From contig JBBSBV010000017.1 in the NCBI GenBank assembly GCA_038250905.1, forward strand, positions 1 through 64,000: a stretch of DNA of 64,000 nt. Reading direction: 5' to 3'. Under the pieces are notes generated by a model. The model did no database searches. It worked only from the letters and a program-made list of their open reading frames with translations, and was not told the origin of the DNA. This stretch comes from JAENVU01 sp038250905 (lineage in GTDB: Bacteria; Actinomycetota; Acidimicrobiia; IMCC26256; JAENVU01). Below, one piece after another: positions 17,253 to 25,562 of this stretch (positions are counted from its first letter, which is position 1; every line of letters begins with the position of its first letter). The translations under genes and the position numbers were made by a program.

Positions 17253-17803
17253 TGGCGGCGTTGCGGCGCGCGTTCCTGGCCGTCGTCCCGCCGGCACCGG
17301 TCCTCGACACGGTCGACGGCCTGTTCGACCGCACGCTGCGCTCGAAGTTCCGCTGGACCCTTCGGGAGCAGTGGCACGTGACGGTGCAGTACTTCGGCAA
17401 GGTGGCCGATCCCGACGCGCTGATCGGCGCGCTCGCCGGCGCGGTCGCCCGGGTTCCCGCACCGACCGTCCAACTCGGTGGCGCCGGCGGATTCCCGTCC
17501 GCCCGGCGTGCCGCGGTGCTCTGGCTCGGGGTGGTCGATCCCGCACCACTGCGCGCCGTCCACGAGGCCGTCATCGAGGCGGGGTCTCCGTTCCTGCGCG
17601 CCCGGGACGTGATCCCGTACGTGCCGCACCTCACCCTCGCCCGCATCGACCCGGTGAAGAAGGTCGTCGACGTGGTGGACGCACTCGACGGGACCACCTT
17701 CGGGCCAGCGTGGACGGCCGAGGACCTGGTCCTCATGGAGAGCGAGCCGCACCGCACCGGGGCCGTGTACCGCACCGTCGCCCGATTCCCCTTGGGGGCT
17801 TGA
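17252..17803 (+). CDS. thpR: RNA 2',3'-cyclic phosphodiesterase (LigT/ThpR)
   Basis: A 183-aa 2H phosphoesterase with two HxTx motifs: HVTVQYFG near residue 42 and HLTLARI near 126. These catalytic histidines open 2',3'-cyclic phosphates on RNA. The length is right for the family. Start ATG overlaps the cinA stop, so it is translated from the cinA mRNA. Confidence 0.88.
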   Translation: MAALRRAFLAVVPPAPVLDTVDGLFDRTLRSKFRWTLREQWHVTVQYFGKVADPDALIGALAGAVARVPAPTVQLGGAGGFPSARRAAVLWLGVVDPAPLRAVHEAVIEAGSPFLRARDVIPYVPHLTLARIDPVKKVVDVVDALDGTTFGPAWTAEDLVLMESEPHRTGAVYRTVARFPLGA

Positions 17804-17834
17804 GGGATCGGCCGGGGAGTCTCGGTCGCGGCGC

Positions 17835-18806
17835 TCAGGCGCCGAGCAGGTTCGACGCCCTCGCCCAGGCACCGGCCCGGGCCAGGTCGCCGTCGGCGCC
17901 TCGGAAGCCGGTCCACCAGCCGCGGTCGGCGGCCCAGAGCCCGGACTCGATCCCGCGAGCCACGCACCACGACGCGATTCTCGCGGGGTCGAGACCGGTG
18001 ACGTCGGCGACGAGCCGGGTGCGGTCCGCGAGCTCGGTCGCGGCCGGCACGGTGACGGTCCAGTCGCCGACCTGGGTCAGCAGCGGCCACGGATCCCACG
18101 CCAGGTCGCCGTGCACCGGCTTCGGGTCGATCGCCAGCCACCCGTTCTCCCCGCCGGCTGCCGCGTCGTCGTGACGGAGGATGTTGCCGGGGTTGAGGTC
18201 GCCGTGTGCGAGCCCACGGCGAGCGGCGGTACCGGGCAGCGTCCTCAGCAGGTCGACGGCGCGGCGACACAGTCCGGCGTCGACCGGAATCGGTGCTGTG
18301 GGCAGCACGCGCTCGGCCCGCTCGGCGGCGATCACCGCGAGGCGGTCCGCCACTTCGACGAGGTTCTGGAACGGCTCACCCGCGGGGACCGGGACCGACG
18401 CCATCCGGCGCAGGAGCTCCGCTCCGACCGTGAGGTGTTCCACGGTCGGGAGTCGCTCGTCTCGCAGGGTGGTCCCAGGTCGCAGCCGGCGCAGCAGCAG
18501 CGCCCAGGCGTCCGCGTCCGCACCGAGCACCTCGACGGCGCCTGCACCGTGCCAGGCCGTGAGCGCGGCAGCCTCGTCGCGCGCTTCATCGTGCGGGTAG
18601 GAGAGCTTGACCACGACTTCGTCCCCGGCGGCCGTGGTCGCGGGCGCCGTCCACCCCGCCATCCCCGTCTCGAAGGGCTCACCGAGGACGAGGTTCCAAC
18701 GCTCGACGGCTCGCGCCGCGAGCGCGGGGATGGAGTCGAGCCACTGCTGTCCGTTCTCCTCGTCGACGACGGCGTGACGTAAGCCGGTCGGTACCGTCAC
18801 GGACAT
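17835..18806 (-). CDS. aminoglycoside phosphotransferase family protein (APH(6)-like)
   Basis: A 323-aa kinase-fold protein. LAHGDLNPGNILRHD near residue 215 is the catalytic loop (HGDLNPGN), and LAIDPKPVHGDLAWD is the metal-binding aspartate plus the extended motif seen in APH(6) streptomycin kinases and related hydroxyurea phosphotransferases. Substrate cannot be fixed; such genes occur widely in soil and water actinobacteria without conferring resistance. I chose ATG 18806, six bases downstream of CAGAAT, over the 17-codon longer frame. Confidence 0.78.
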   Translation of the reverse strand: MSVTVPTGLRHAVVDEENGQQWLDSIPALAARAVERWNLVLGEPFETGMAGWTAPATTAAGDEVVVKLSYPHDEARDEAAALTAWHGAGAVEVLGADADAWALLLRRLRPGTTLRDERLPTVEHLTVGAELLRRMASVPVPAGEPFQNLVEVADRLAVIAAERAERVLPTAPIPVDAGLCRRAVDLLRTLPGTAARRGLAHGDLNPGNILRHDDAAAGGENGWLAIDPKPVHGDLAWDPWPLLTQVGDWTVTVPAATELADRTRLVADVTGLDPARIASWCVARGIESGLWAADRGWWTGFRGADGDLARAGAWARASNLLGA

Positions 18807-18886
18807 GTCGCCATTCTGGTGGAGGCGCGCCGCGGCGACGAGGGGAAAGGGCCGCACCGCGGAGTTCCCCGTCGAAATGCTTGATC

Positions 18887-18900
18887 CGAACGAACGTTCG
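18887..18900. promoter_or_regulatory. LexA (SOS) box of recA
   Basis: CGAACGAACGTTCG is a perfect GAAC-N4-GTTC operator, the Gram-positive/actinobacterial LexA site, 160 bases upstream of recA. Confidence 0.88.
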
Positions 18901-18962
18901 GTCTACGATGCTTACGTCGATGAAACTCCACGATTGTGGTTCGACGCCCGGGGCCCGATCTC

Positions 18963-18979
18963 GAGTGTCACACCCTCGT
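18963..18979 (+). promoter_or_regulatory. 17-base leader element shared with the LysM SOS gene
   Basis: GAGTGTCACACCCTCGT lies 63 bases after the SOS box and 81 bases before the recA start. The same 17 bases recur at 30624-30640 in the other SOS leader. It can fold as a small GTG-TCA-CAC hairpin. Function unknown. Confidence 0.55.
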
Positions 18980-19045
18980 CGTAGGTTCTCCCGCACGGCA
19001 CCACGTTCGCTTCCCCCACTACTGCAGAGGCATAGACACATGGAC

Positions 19046-19051
19046 AAGGAG
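19046..19051 (+). promoter_or_regulatory. recA ribosome binding site
   Basis: AAGGAG with a nine-base spacer to ATG 19061. This selects 19061 over the in-frame ATG at 19040, which would place the site inside the gene. Confidence 0.8.
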
Positions 19052-19060
19052 ATCACGCGA

Positions 19061-20116
19061 ATGGATCGTGACAAGTCGCTCGACATGGCGCTCGGGCAGA
19101 TCGAGAAGCAGTTCGGGAAGGGCGCGATCATGCGCCTCGGGGAGCGGGGCCACGTCGGGGTCGAAGCCATCCCGACCGGCGCGTTGGCGCTGGACCTCGC
19201 GCTCGGTATCGGGGGGTTGCCCCGGGGCCGCATCGTCGAGATCTTCGGTCCGGAGTCCTCCGGGAAGTCGACCCTCGCCATGCACGTGGTCGCCGAGGCC
19301 CAGCGCAACGGCGGCACCTGCGCCTACATCGACGCCGAGCACGCGATGGACCCGGTCTATGCCGCGGCCATCGGTGTGAACGTCGACGACCTGTTGATCT
19401 CCCAGCCCGACACGGGAGAGCAGGCACTCGAGATCGCCGACATGTTGATCCGTTCGGGCGCACTCGATGTGCTCGTCATCGACTCGGTCGCGGCCCTCGT
19501 GCCACGCGCCGAGATCGAAGGCGAGATGGGTGACTCGCACATGGGTCTGCAGGCCCGGCTGATGAGTCAGGCGCTGCGCAAGATCACCGGCAACCTGAAC
19601 AAGTCCCGCACGATCGCGGTGTTCATCAACCAGCTTCGGGAGAAGATCGGCGTGATGTTCGGTTCGCCCGAGACCACCCCGGGTGGACGGGCGCTCAAGT
19701 TCTACTCGTCGGTCCGCCTCGACATCCGCCGCATCGAGTCGCTCAAGGACGGGGCGGAGATCGTCGGCAACCGGGCCCGGGTCAAGGTGGTCAAGAACAA
19801 GGTCGCACCGCCGTTCAAGCAGGCCGAGTTCGACATCATGTACGGCAAGGGCATCAGCCGGGAAGGCTCCGCGCTGGACATCGGTGTGGACATGGGCATC
19901 GTGAAGAAGTCCGGTGCCTGGTTCACCTACGAAGGCGAGCAACTCGGTCAGGGTCGCGAGAACGCGAAGAACTTCCTGATCGAGAACGTCGACATGATGG
20001 TGGAGATCACCGAGAAGATCCGCAAGGAAGTCCTCGCGGATGCGGAAGAGGATCTCGACCTCGAAGCGGCGGCGCTGGAAACCGAGTCGGACTCGGAATC
20101 CGCCGACGCCGAGTAG
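19061..20116 (+). CDS. recA: recombinase RecA
   Basis: A 351-aa RecA of standard length. Walker A GPESSGKST lies at about residues 64-72, Walker B VLVIDSVAALVPRAEIEGE near 140, loop L2 NQLREKIGVMFGSPETTPGG near 190, and an acidic C-terminal tail. It forms the strand-exchange filament and triggers LexA self-cleavage. It has a 160-base leader with an SOS box and is terminated by a strong hairpin. No recX follows: the next gene is convergent. Confidence 0.98.
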   Translation: MDRDKSLDMALGQIEKQFGKGAIMRLGERGHVGVEAIPTGALALDLALGIGGLPRGRIVEIFGPESSGKSTLAMHVVAEAQRNGGTCAYIDAEHAMDPVYAAAIGVNVDDLLISQPDTGEQALEIADMLIRSGALDVLVIDSVAALVPRAEIEGEMGDSHMGLQARLMSQALRKITGNLNKSRTIAVFINQLREKIGVMFGSPETTPGGRALKFYSSVRLDIRRIESLKDGAEIVGNRARVKVVKNKVAPPFKQAEFDIMYGKGISREGSALDIGVDMGIVKKSGAWFTYEGEQLGQGRENAKNFLIENVDMMVEITEKIRKEVLADAEEDLDLEAAALETESDSESADAE

Positions 20117-20167
20117 CGGCCGGAAGGCACACGCGTTTTGGTGAGTGCTTCGGCTCACCACGGATCA

Positions 20168-20205
20168 ACGGGTGGGGACGGGACCACGAGTCCGTCTCCA
20201 CCCGT
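20168..20205. terminator. terminator between recA and the TauE/SafE gene
   Basis: A 14-bp stem (ACGGGTGGGGACGG / CCGTCTCCACCCGT, one G-U pair) with a ten-base loop, followed by CGTTCATTTT. It lies between convergent genes and can serve both. Confidence 0.75.
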
Positions 20206-20251
20206 CGTTCATTTTCCGGGGTTCGAGTTCCGGCCGGCCCGAGCCGGTCGC

Positions 20252-20986
20252 TCAGAGGGCCGAGAGGCCCCGCGCCATTGCCACGGTGCCGGCGACGGTC
20301 GCGAAGGTCAGGACGATGGGCCGGAGCAGGTGAGCGGGCAGGCGGCGGTGGAGTTGGCCGCTGATCCCGAGGCCGAAGAGCATGGCGGGCAGCAGCATCG
20401 CGGTGAACTTGAGTTGTTCGAGCGTGAGCTTGCCCGCGAGTGCGAGGGCCGTCCCCGACACCGTGGCGCCGATGAGGAAGCAGGTGGCCAGCGTCGCCCG
20501 CAGCGTGTGCGGCTCGTGGTGCTGGTACAGGAGTGCGAGGACCGGACCGTCGACTCCGGCCGCAGTGCCGGTCACCCCGGCGACCGATCCGGCGGCGATG
20601 CCGGAGCGGCGGGTCACCGCGATGCCGGGATGGACGGCGCTGAGGACCACGCCGACGATGATCAGCGCGCCGATCACGATTGCCAGCGCGCTGGTCGGCA
20701 CCGCGGCGACCACCGCGACCCCGACGAGGGTCCCCGGGAGCCGGCCGATGGCGATCCAGCGCACCCCGGGCCAGTCGATGGCGTGGTGTTCGCGGAGCAG
20801 CATCGTCAGGGTCATGGGCATGCTGAGGACGACCATGGATCCCGGGACCGATCCCGGCGCCAGGATCGCAAGGACCGGGACCACGATCAGGTTGAGCCCG
20901 AAGCCGACGGCGCCCTGGACCATGCCGCCGAGGACGACGATCGCGAGCGCGATGACCAGCTCGGTCCCGTTGATGCCGAGGGGCAC
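20252..20986 (-). CDS. TauE/SafE family sulfite/organosulfonate exporter-like protein
   Basis: A 244-aa membrane protein with about eight helices and the internal repeat typical of TauE/SafE: GGMVQGAVGFGLNLIVVPVL near residue 22 and SVAGVTGTAAGVDGPVLALL near 130. The family moves sulfite, sulfoacetate or other anions; the substrate here is unknown. GTG 20986 is preferred because it lies one base after the stop of a short leader ORF that itself has a near-leaderless promoter. A longer frame from TTG 21022 would overlap that leader. Confidence 0.8.
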   Translation of the reverse strand: MPLGINGTELVIALAIVVLGGMVQGAVGFGLNLIVVPVLAILAPGSVPGSMVVLSMPMTLTMLLREHHAIDWPGVRWIAIGRLPGTLVGVAVVAAVPTSALAIVIGALIIVGVVLSAVHPGIAVTRRSGIAAGSVAGVTGTAAGVDGPVLALLYQHHEPHTLRATLATCFLIGATVSGTALALAGKLTLEQLKFTAMLLPAMLFGLGISGQLHRRLPAHLLRPIVLTFATVAGTVAMARGLSAL

Positions 20987-20987
20987 G

Positions 20988-21032
20988 TCAGTGGGCCCCG
21001 GTGCGGGGTGGGACCGAGGCAAGCGGACGCAT
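20988..21032 (-). CDS. 14-codon leader ORF before the TauE/SafE gene
   Basis: ATG 21032 opens MRPLASVPPRTGAH and stops one base before the exporter's GTG. TAGTAT at 21041-21046 lies eight bases upstream of the ATG, as a -10 element. Termination-reinitiation coupling is inferred; the peptide itself has no recognisable feature. Confidence 0.35.
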   Translation of the reverse strand: MRPLASVPPRTGAH

Positions 21033-21055
21033 CGGGGCGGATACTAAGAGGGCCG

Positions 21056-21067
21056 TACAATCCGGGG
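21056..21067 (+). promoter_or_regulatory. leaderless -10 element of miaB
   Basis: TACAAT, six bases, then GTG 21068. It selects this start within a much longer open frame. Confidence 0.65.
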
Positions 21068-22444
21068 GTGACCCGTCGCTTCTACATCCGCACCTTCGGA
21101 TGCCAGATGAACGAACACGACTCCGAGCGGATCGCCGGGGTCCTCGCCGCCGACGGGCTGGTGGCGACCGACGACCTCGAGGCCGCCGACGTGGTGGTGC
21201 TCAACACCTGCTGCATCCGGGAGAACGCCGACAACAAGCTCTACGGGCATCTCGGCCACCTCAAGGCGCTGAAGGACCGTCGTCCCGATCTCCAGATCGC
21301 AGTCGGTGGTTGCCTCGCCCAGAAGGACCGTGACGTCATCGTCGAGCGGGCCGGTCACGTCGACGTTGTCTTCGGCACCCACAACCTCGCTCATGCCCCG
21401 GCGCTGCTGGCCGAATCGGCGCGCCGCGGCGAATCCGTGGTGGAGATCCTCGAGGAACACGAGGCGTACCCGTCGGCCCTGCCGGCCCAACGTGAGGTCG
21501 ACCACAGCGCGTGGCTCACCATCCAGATCGGCTGCGACAACAACTGCGCGTTCTGCATCGTCCCGTCGGTCCGGGGGGCGGAGGTGAGCCGGCGCATGGG
21601 CGACATCGTGCACGAGGTGGGCGAACTCGCGCGCGACGGCGTTTCCGAGATCACGCTGCTCGGCCAGAACGTGAACTCGTACGGCCGCGACCTCGGTGCC
21701 GGCCAGTGGAGCCCCCAGTTCGCGGATCTGCTGCGGGCGGTCGACGCGGTCGACGGCATCGACCGGGTCCGGTTCACGTCACCGCACCCGAAGGACCTGC
21801 GCCCGGAGACGGTGGCGGCGATGGCCGAGTGTGCCAGCGTGTGTGAGCACCTCCACCTGCCCGTACAGTCCGGCAGCGACCGCACCCTGGCACGGATGCG
21901 GCGGGGATACACCGCCGAGCGGTACCTCGAGAAGTTGGCGATGGCCCGCGCGGCGTTCCCCGACCTCGCGGCCACGAGCGACATCATCGTCGGCTTTCCC
22001 GGGGAGACCGAGGCCGACTTCGTCGCCACGATGGAGTTGGCCGAGGAGGCCCGATACGACGCGGCGTACATCTTCGTGTTCTCGCCGCGGCCCGGTACCG
22101 CGGCCGCGGAGATGGTCGACGACTTCGTGCCCGAGGCGGTGGCCCGCGACCGGATGGATCGCCTCACCGAGATCGTCGAGCGGCACGGTTACGCGAAGCA
22201 CCTGGCCCGCGTCGGGCGGACCGAGGCCGCCCTGGTGGAGGGACCGTCCAAGAAGGACCCGTCGGTGTTGAGCGGCCGGACCCGGCAGAACAAGTTGGTG
22301 CACTTCGCCGGTGACGTGCCGGTCGGCGCCACCGTCGAGGTCACGATCACCAAGGCTGCGCCGCACTGGCTGCGTGGCGAACTGGGTGCGGTCCTCTCGC
22401 TCCCGCGTCCGGCGCGGACCCGGATCCCGGTCACGGCGGGCTGA
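21068..22444 (+). CDS. miaB: tRNA-2-methylthio-N6-dimethylallyladenosine synthase MiaB
   Basis: A 458-aa radical-SAM methylthiotransferase: N-terminal TFGCQMNEHDSERI and VVLNTCCIRENA, radical-SAM C-x3-C-x2-C CDNNCAFC near residue 157, GFPGETEADF, and a TRAM domain at the end. It adds the methylthio group at position 2 of i6A37 in tRNA. It sits directly before miaA, which makes its substrate, with 24 bases between. Confidence 0.94.
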   Translation: MTRRFYIRTFGCQMNEHDSERIAGVLAADGLVATDDLEAADVVVLNTCCIRENADNKLYGHLGHLKALKDRRPDLQIAVGGCLAQKDRDVIVERAGHVDVVFGTHNLAHAPALLAESARRGESVVEILEEHEAYPSALPAQREVDHSAWLTIQIGCDNNCAFCIVPSVRGAEVSRRMGDIVHEVGELARDGVSEITLLGQNVNSYGRDLGAGQWSPQFADLLRAVDAVDGIDRVRFTSPHPKDLRPETVAAMAECASVCEHLHLPVQSGSDRTLARMRRGYTAERYLEKLAMARAAFPDLAATSDIIVGFPGETEADFVATMELAEEARYDAAYIFVFSPRPGTAAAEMVDDFVPEAVARDRMDRLTEIVERHGYAKHLARVGRTEAALVEGPSKKDPSVLSGRTRQNKLVHFAGDVPVGATVEVTITKAAPHWLRGELGAVLSLPRPARTRIPVTAG

Positions 22445-22468
22445 ACCGCGACTCGATCCGAATCCCCC

Positions 22469-23392
22469 GTGCATCTGGCGCTGGTGGGACCGACCGCGTC
22501 GGGAAAGTCCGCGATCGCGTCGGCCTACGCGAGCGACCACCCTGAGATCGAGATCGTCTCCATGGACTCGATGCAGGTGTACCGCGGGATGGACATCGGG
22601 ACCGCGAAGCCGACCCCGGCCGAGCAGGCGCGGATCCCACACCACATGATCGACGTGGCCGACCCGCACGAGAATTTCTCGGTGGCCCGGTTCCAGGCCG
22701 AGGCCCGCGCCGCGATCGCGGCGGTGGAACAACGCGGGCATCGCGCGCTGCTCGTCGGTGGGACGGGGCTGTACCTCCAGGCGGTGATCGACGACCTGCG
22801 GTTTCCCGGCGAGGACCTGGTGTGCCGGGCGCGGATCGACGCAACCTGTGGGACCGAGGCGGGCCTGGCCGCGGCGTACGCGCGGCTCGTGGCGTCGGAC
22901 CCGGTGGCGGCGGGCCGCATCGAGCCGGGGAACCGCCGCCGGATCGTGCGGGCACTCGAGGTGATCGAGACCACCGGTCGGCCGTTCTCGTCGTTCGGGG
23001 CCGGGATCGGCGCGGTCCACCCACCGGTGATCCGGGTCCGCATCGCCGGCCTGAGATTGGAGGCCGATCTCCTCACGGCCCGGCTCGAGGCACGCGTGCG
23101 GTCGATGCTCGCGGCGGGATGGGTCGACGAGGTGCGTGCCCTCGGGTCGCGTCCGGACGGCTGGTCCCGGACCGCCCGTCAGGCGATCGGCTACCCGGAA
23201 CTCGACCGGTTCGTCCGCGAGGGTGAGGGCACGATCGACGACCTCGCGGCCGGCATCGTGGTCCGCAGCCGCCAGTTCGCCCGCCGCCAACGGGCCTGGT
23301 ACCGGCGGACCGATCGGGTGCACTGGTGTGATGCCGCCGCCAAAACGCCCCCGGCGCTCGACGCGGTAGTGGCATGGTGGGAGCCGGCATGA
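22469..23392 (+). CDS. miaA: tRNA dimethylallyltransferase MiaA
   Basis: A 307-aa enzyme with the P-loop GPTASGKS at residues 7-14, SMDSMQVYRGMDIGTAKPT, GGTGLYLQAV and RARQ-like SRTARQAIGYPEL. It transfers dimethylallyl to A37 of tRNAs reading UNN codons. GTG start; ends in a four-base overlap with dapF. Confidence 0.94.
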   Translation: MHLALVGPTASGKSAIASAYASDHPEIEIVSMDSMQVYRGMDIGTAKPTPAEQARIPHHMIDVADPHENFSVARFQAEARAAIAAVEQRGHRALLVGGTGLYLQAVIDDLRFPGEDLVCRARIDATCGTEAGLAAAYARLVASDPVAAGRIEPGNRRRIVRALEVIETTGRPFSSFGAGIGAVHPPVIRVRIAGLRLEADLLTARLEARVRSMLAAGWVDEVRALGSRPDGWSRTARQAIGYPELDRFVREGEGTIDDLAAGIVVRSRQFARRQRAWYRRTDRVHWCDAAAKTPPALDAVVAWWEPA

Positions 23393-24213
23393 CGGTCCGA
23401 CTCTCCAAACTCCACGGCACCGGGAACGACTTCCTCGTCTCCACCGCGGCCCTGACGCGTGCGGATGCGGTCGTGCTCTGCGACCGGTACACCGGGGTCG
23501 GGGCCGACGGTCTCCTCCTCCTGGGTCCGGGCCATGATGGCGCCGACGCCACGATGACGCTGTACAACGCCGACGGGTCGGTGGCCGAGATGTCGGGGAA
23601 CGGCGCCCGCTGCCTCGCGTGGGTCGCGCGGCGCGAGGGCATGGGAACGCCCGAGCGGTTGGTGGTCGACACCGGCGGCGGTCGGCGGGTGCTCGACCTC
23701 GACGTCGACGGTGACGGCGCGGTGCGCTCGGCGGTGTGCGACATGGGGGCGATCACGTTCCTGCCCTCCGAGATCCCGTTGGCCGCGGCAAGTCCGTTCG
23801 AGCTCCCGGTCACGGTCGACGGCCGGGAACTGCTCGCCGACGCCGCGGGGATCGGGAATCCGCACCTGGTGATCTTCGTCGACGACCCGCAGGCCACCGA
23901 CGTCGCGGGCGAGGGATCACGGCTCGAGTACGACGACCGCTTCCCGAACCGCGTCAATGTCGAGTTCGTCGCGGTGACTGCGCCCGACTGCATCGAGATG
24001 CGGGTGTGGGAGCGCGGCGTGGGGGAGACCCGCTCGTGCGGGACCGGAGCGTGCGCGGTCGCCGCGGTGGCCCACCACCGCGGTCTCGTCTCCGAGTCGG
24101 TCGCCGTGGTCCTCCCGGGCGGCACGCTGCAGGTGGAGTTGGGTGCCACCGTGCGCCTCGGCGGTCCCGTCACCCACGTCTTCGACGTCGAGCTGGATCT
24201 CGACCGGCCATGA
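23389..24213 (+). CDS. dapF: diaminopimelate epimerase
   Basis: A 274-aa two-domain epimerase. KLHGTGNDFL opens the protein; the two active-site cysteines lie in MSGNGARCLAW (about residue 75) and RSCGTGACAVA (about 215). It interconverts LL- and meso-diaminopimelate for lysine and peptidoglycan. Start ATG 23389 overlaps the miaA stop; the earlier in-frame ATG lies inside miaA. Confidence 0.95.
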   Translation: MTVRLSKLHGTGNDFLVSTAALTRADAVVLCDRYTGVGADGLLLLGPGHDGADATMTLYNADGSVAEMSGNGARCLAWVARREGMGTPERLVVDTGGGRRVLDLDVDGDGAVRSAVCDMGAITFLPSEIPLAAASPFELPVTVDGRELLADAAGIGNPHLVIFVDDPQATDVAGEGSRLEYDDRFPNRVNVEFVAVTAPDCIEMRVWERGVGETRSCGTGACAVAAVAHHRGLVSESVAVVLPGGTLQVELGATVRLGGPVTHVFDVELDLDRP

Positions 24214-25553
24214 GTGAGGACCGCGCCCATCTCGACCGGGGTCGCCGCCGGCTCACCGCGACCGAGGTCGACCTGGGCGTCGTCCAGCAGACGGCGTTGC
24301 TCGTCGGCACCGGGTTCAAGATGGCGACGCTGGAAGAGGCCGAGGCGAGCCTCGAGGAGTTGGCGCGTCTCGCCGACACCGCGGGCGCGGATCCAGTCGC
24401 GATCGAGCTGCAACGGCGGGACACTCCCGATCCCGCGCTCTACGTGGGCAAGGGCAAGGCCCACGAACTCGCGGAGTTGGCCGAGGCCCTCGACGTCGAT
24501 GTCGTGATCTTCGACGACGAACTCTCGCCCGCCCAACAGCGCAATCTGGAGAAGTTGTTCGAACGCGACGTCGTGGACCGCGTCGCCCTGATCCTCGACA
24601 TCTTCGCCCAGCACGCCGCGAGCCAGGAGGGCATGCTCCAGGTGGAACTCGCACAGCTGCGGTACCGGTTGCCGCGCCTTCGCGGCCGCGGGCTCCAGCT
24701 GTCTCAGCAGGGTGGAGGGATCGGCACCCGCGGTCCCGGTGAGACCCAGCTCGAGGTCGACCGCCGGCGCATCCAGCGGCGCATCACCAAACTCGAGCGG
24801 GACCTCGTCGGTCTCGGGCACACGCGTGACACCCAACGCAAGGCCCGGCTGCGGCGGTCGTTGTCGACGGTCGCGCTCGTGGGTTACACGAACGCCGGGA
24901 AGTCCACGCTGCTCAACCGGCTCACCGACGCCACCGTGCTCGTGGAGGACCGGCTGTTCTCCACGCTCGACCCCACCACACGCCGGCTGCGCCTGCCCGG
25001 CGGTGAGGTGGTGCTGGCGTCCGACACGGTCGGGTTCGTGCGCCGCCTGCCCCACCAGCTCGTCGAGTCGTTCCGGTCGACCCTCGACGAAGTTGCCGAC
25101 GCCGACTTCATGCTGCACCTCGTCGATGCCAGTGATCCGGATCCCGACGGTCGGATCCGGGCCGTCCGTGGGGTGCTCGACGAGATCCACGCCGACCGCG
25201 TCCCCGAGCAGCTCGTGTTCACCAAGACCGACGTGGCCGCGCCCGACGTCGTGGCCGACCTCCTGCGTACGCACCCCGACTCGCTCGCGGTCTCGGCCCG
25301 GACCGGCGCGGGTACCGAAGCACTGCTGGAGCGGCTCGGCGACCGGCTCCGGGCGCTGGCGTCGATCGTGGAACTCCAGATCCCGTACGACCGCGGCGAC
25401 GTCCTGGCTGCCCTCCATCGCGAGGGTGACGTGCTGGTGGTCGTGCACGAGGACGCCGGGACCCGCGTACAGGCGCGCCTCTCGGCGTCGATGGTGGGGC
25501 GGTTCGCGGCTCTCGTCACCTCGGTCGACGGCGTGCCCACGGTCCGCCGGTAG
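24210..25553 (+). CDS. hflX: GTPase HflX
   Basis: A 447-aa ribosome-associated GTPase. The N-terminal domain contains YVGKGKAHELA and FDDELSPAQQRNLE, then the glycine-rich linker GGIGTRGPGETQLEVDRRRI. The G domain has G1 GYTNAGKST near residue 225, G3 DTVGF and a TKTD-type G4. It splits or rescues stalled ribosomes. Starts within the dapF stop; its own TAG is part of the -10 of dapC. Confidence 0.94.
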   Translation: MSEDRAHLDRGRRRLTATEVDLGVVQQTALLVGTGFKMATLEEAEASLEELARLADTAGADPVAIELQRRDTPDPALYVGKGKAHELAELAEALDVDVVIFDDELSPAQQRNLEKLFERDVVDRVALILDIFAQHAASQEGMLQVELAQLRYRLPRLRGRGLQLSQQGGGIGTRGPGETQLEVDRRRIQRRITKLERDLVGLGHTRDTQRKARLRRSLSTVALVGYTNAGKSTLLNRLTDATVLVEDRLFSTLDPTTRRLRLPGGEVVLASDTVGFVRRLPHQLVESFRSTLDEVADADFMLHLVDASDPDPDGRIRAVRGVLDEIHADRVPEQLVFTKTDVAAPDVVADLLRTHPDSLAVSARTGAGTEALLERLGDRLRALASIVELQIPYDRGDVLAALHREGDVLVVVHEDAGTRVQARLSASMVGRFAALVTSVDGVPTVRR

Positions 25554-25562
25554 TCTCCGCCG
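25551..25562 (+). promoter_or_regulatory. leaderless -10 element of dapC
   Basis: TAGTCT, six bases, then ATG 25563. The TAG of this element is also the stop codon of hflX. Confidence 0.6.

Noticed and set aside
15048..17549. 833-codon minus-strand open frame across rimO, pgsA and cinA
   Set aside because: Low-complexity Arg/Gly/Asp content with no motif; three conserved plus-strand genes occupy the same DNA.
20216..20235. GGGGTTCGAGTTCCGG as a tRNA T-loop
   Set aside because: No matching acceptor, D or anticodon arms within 80 bases upstream.
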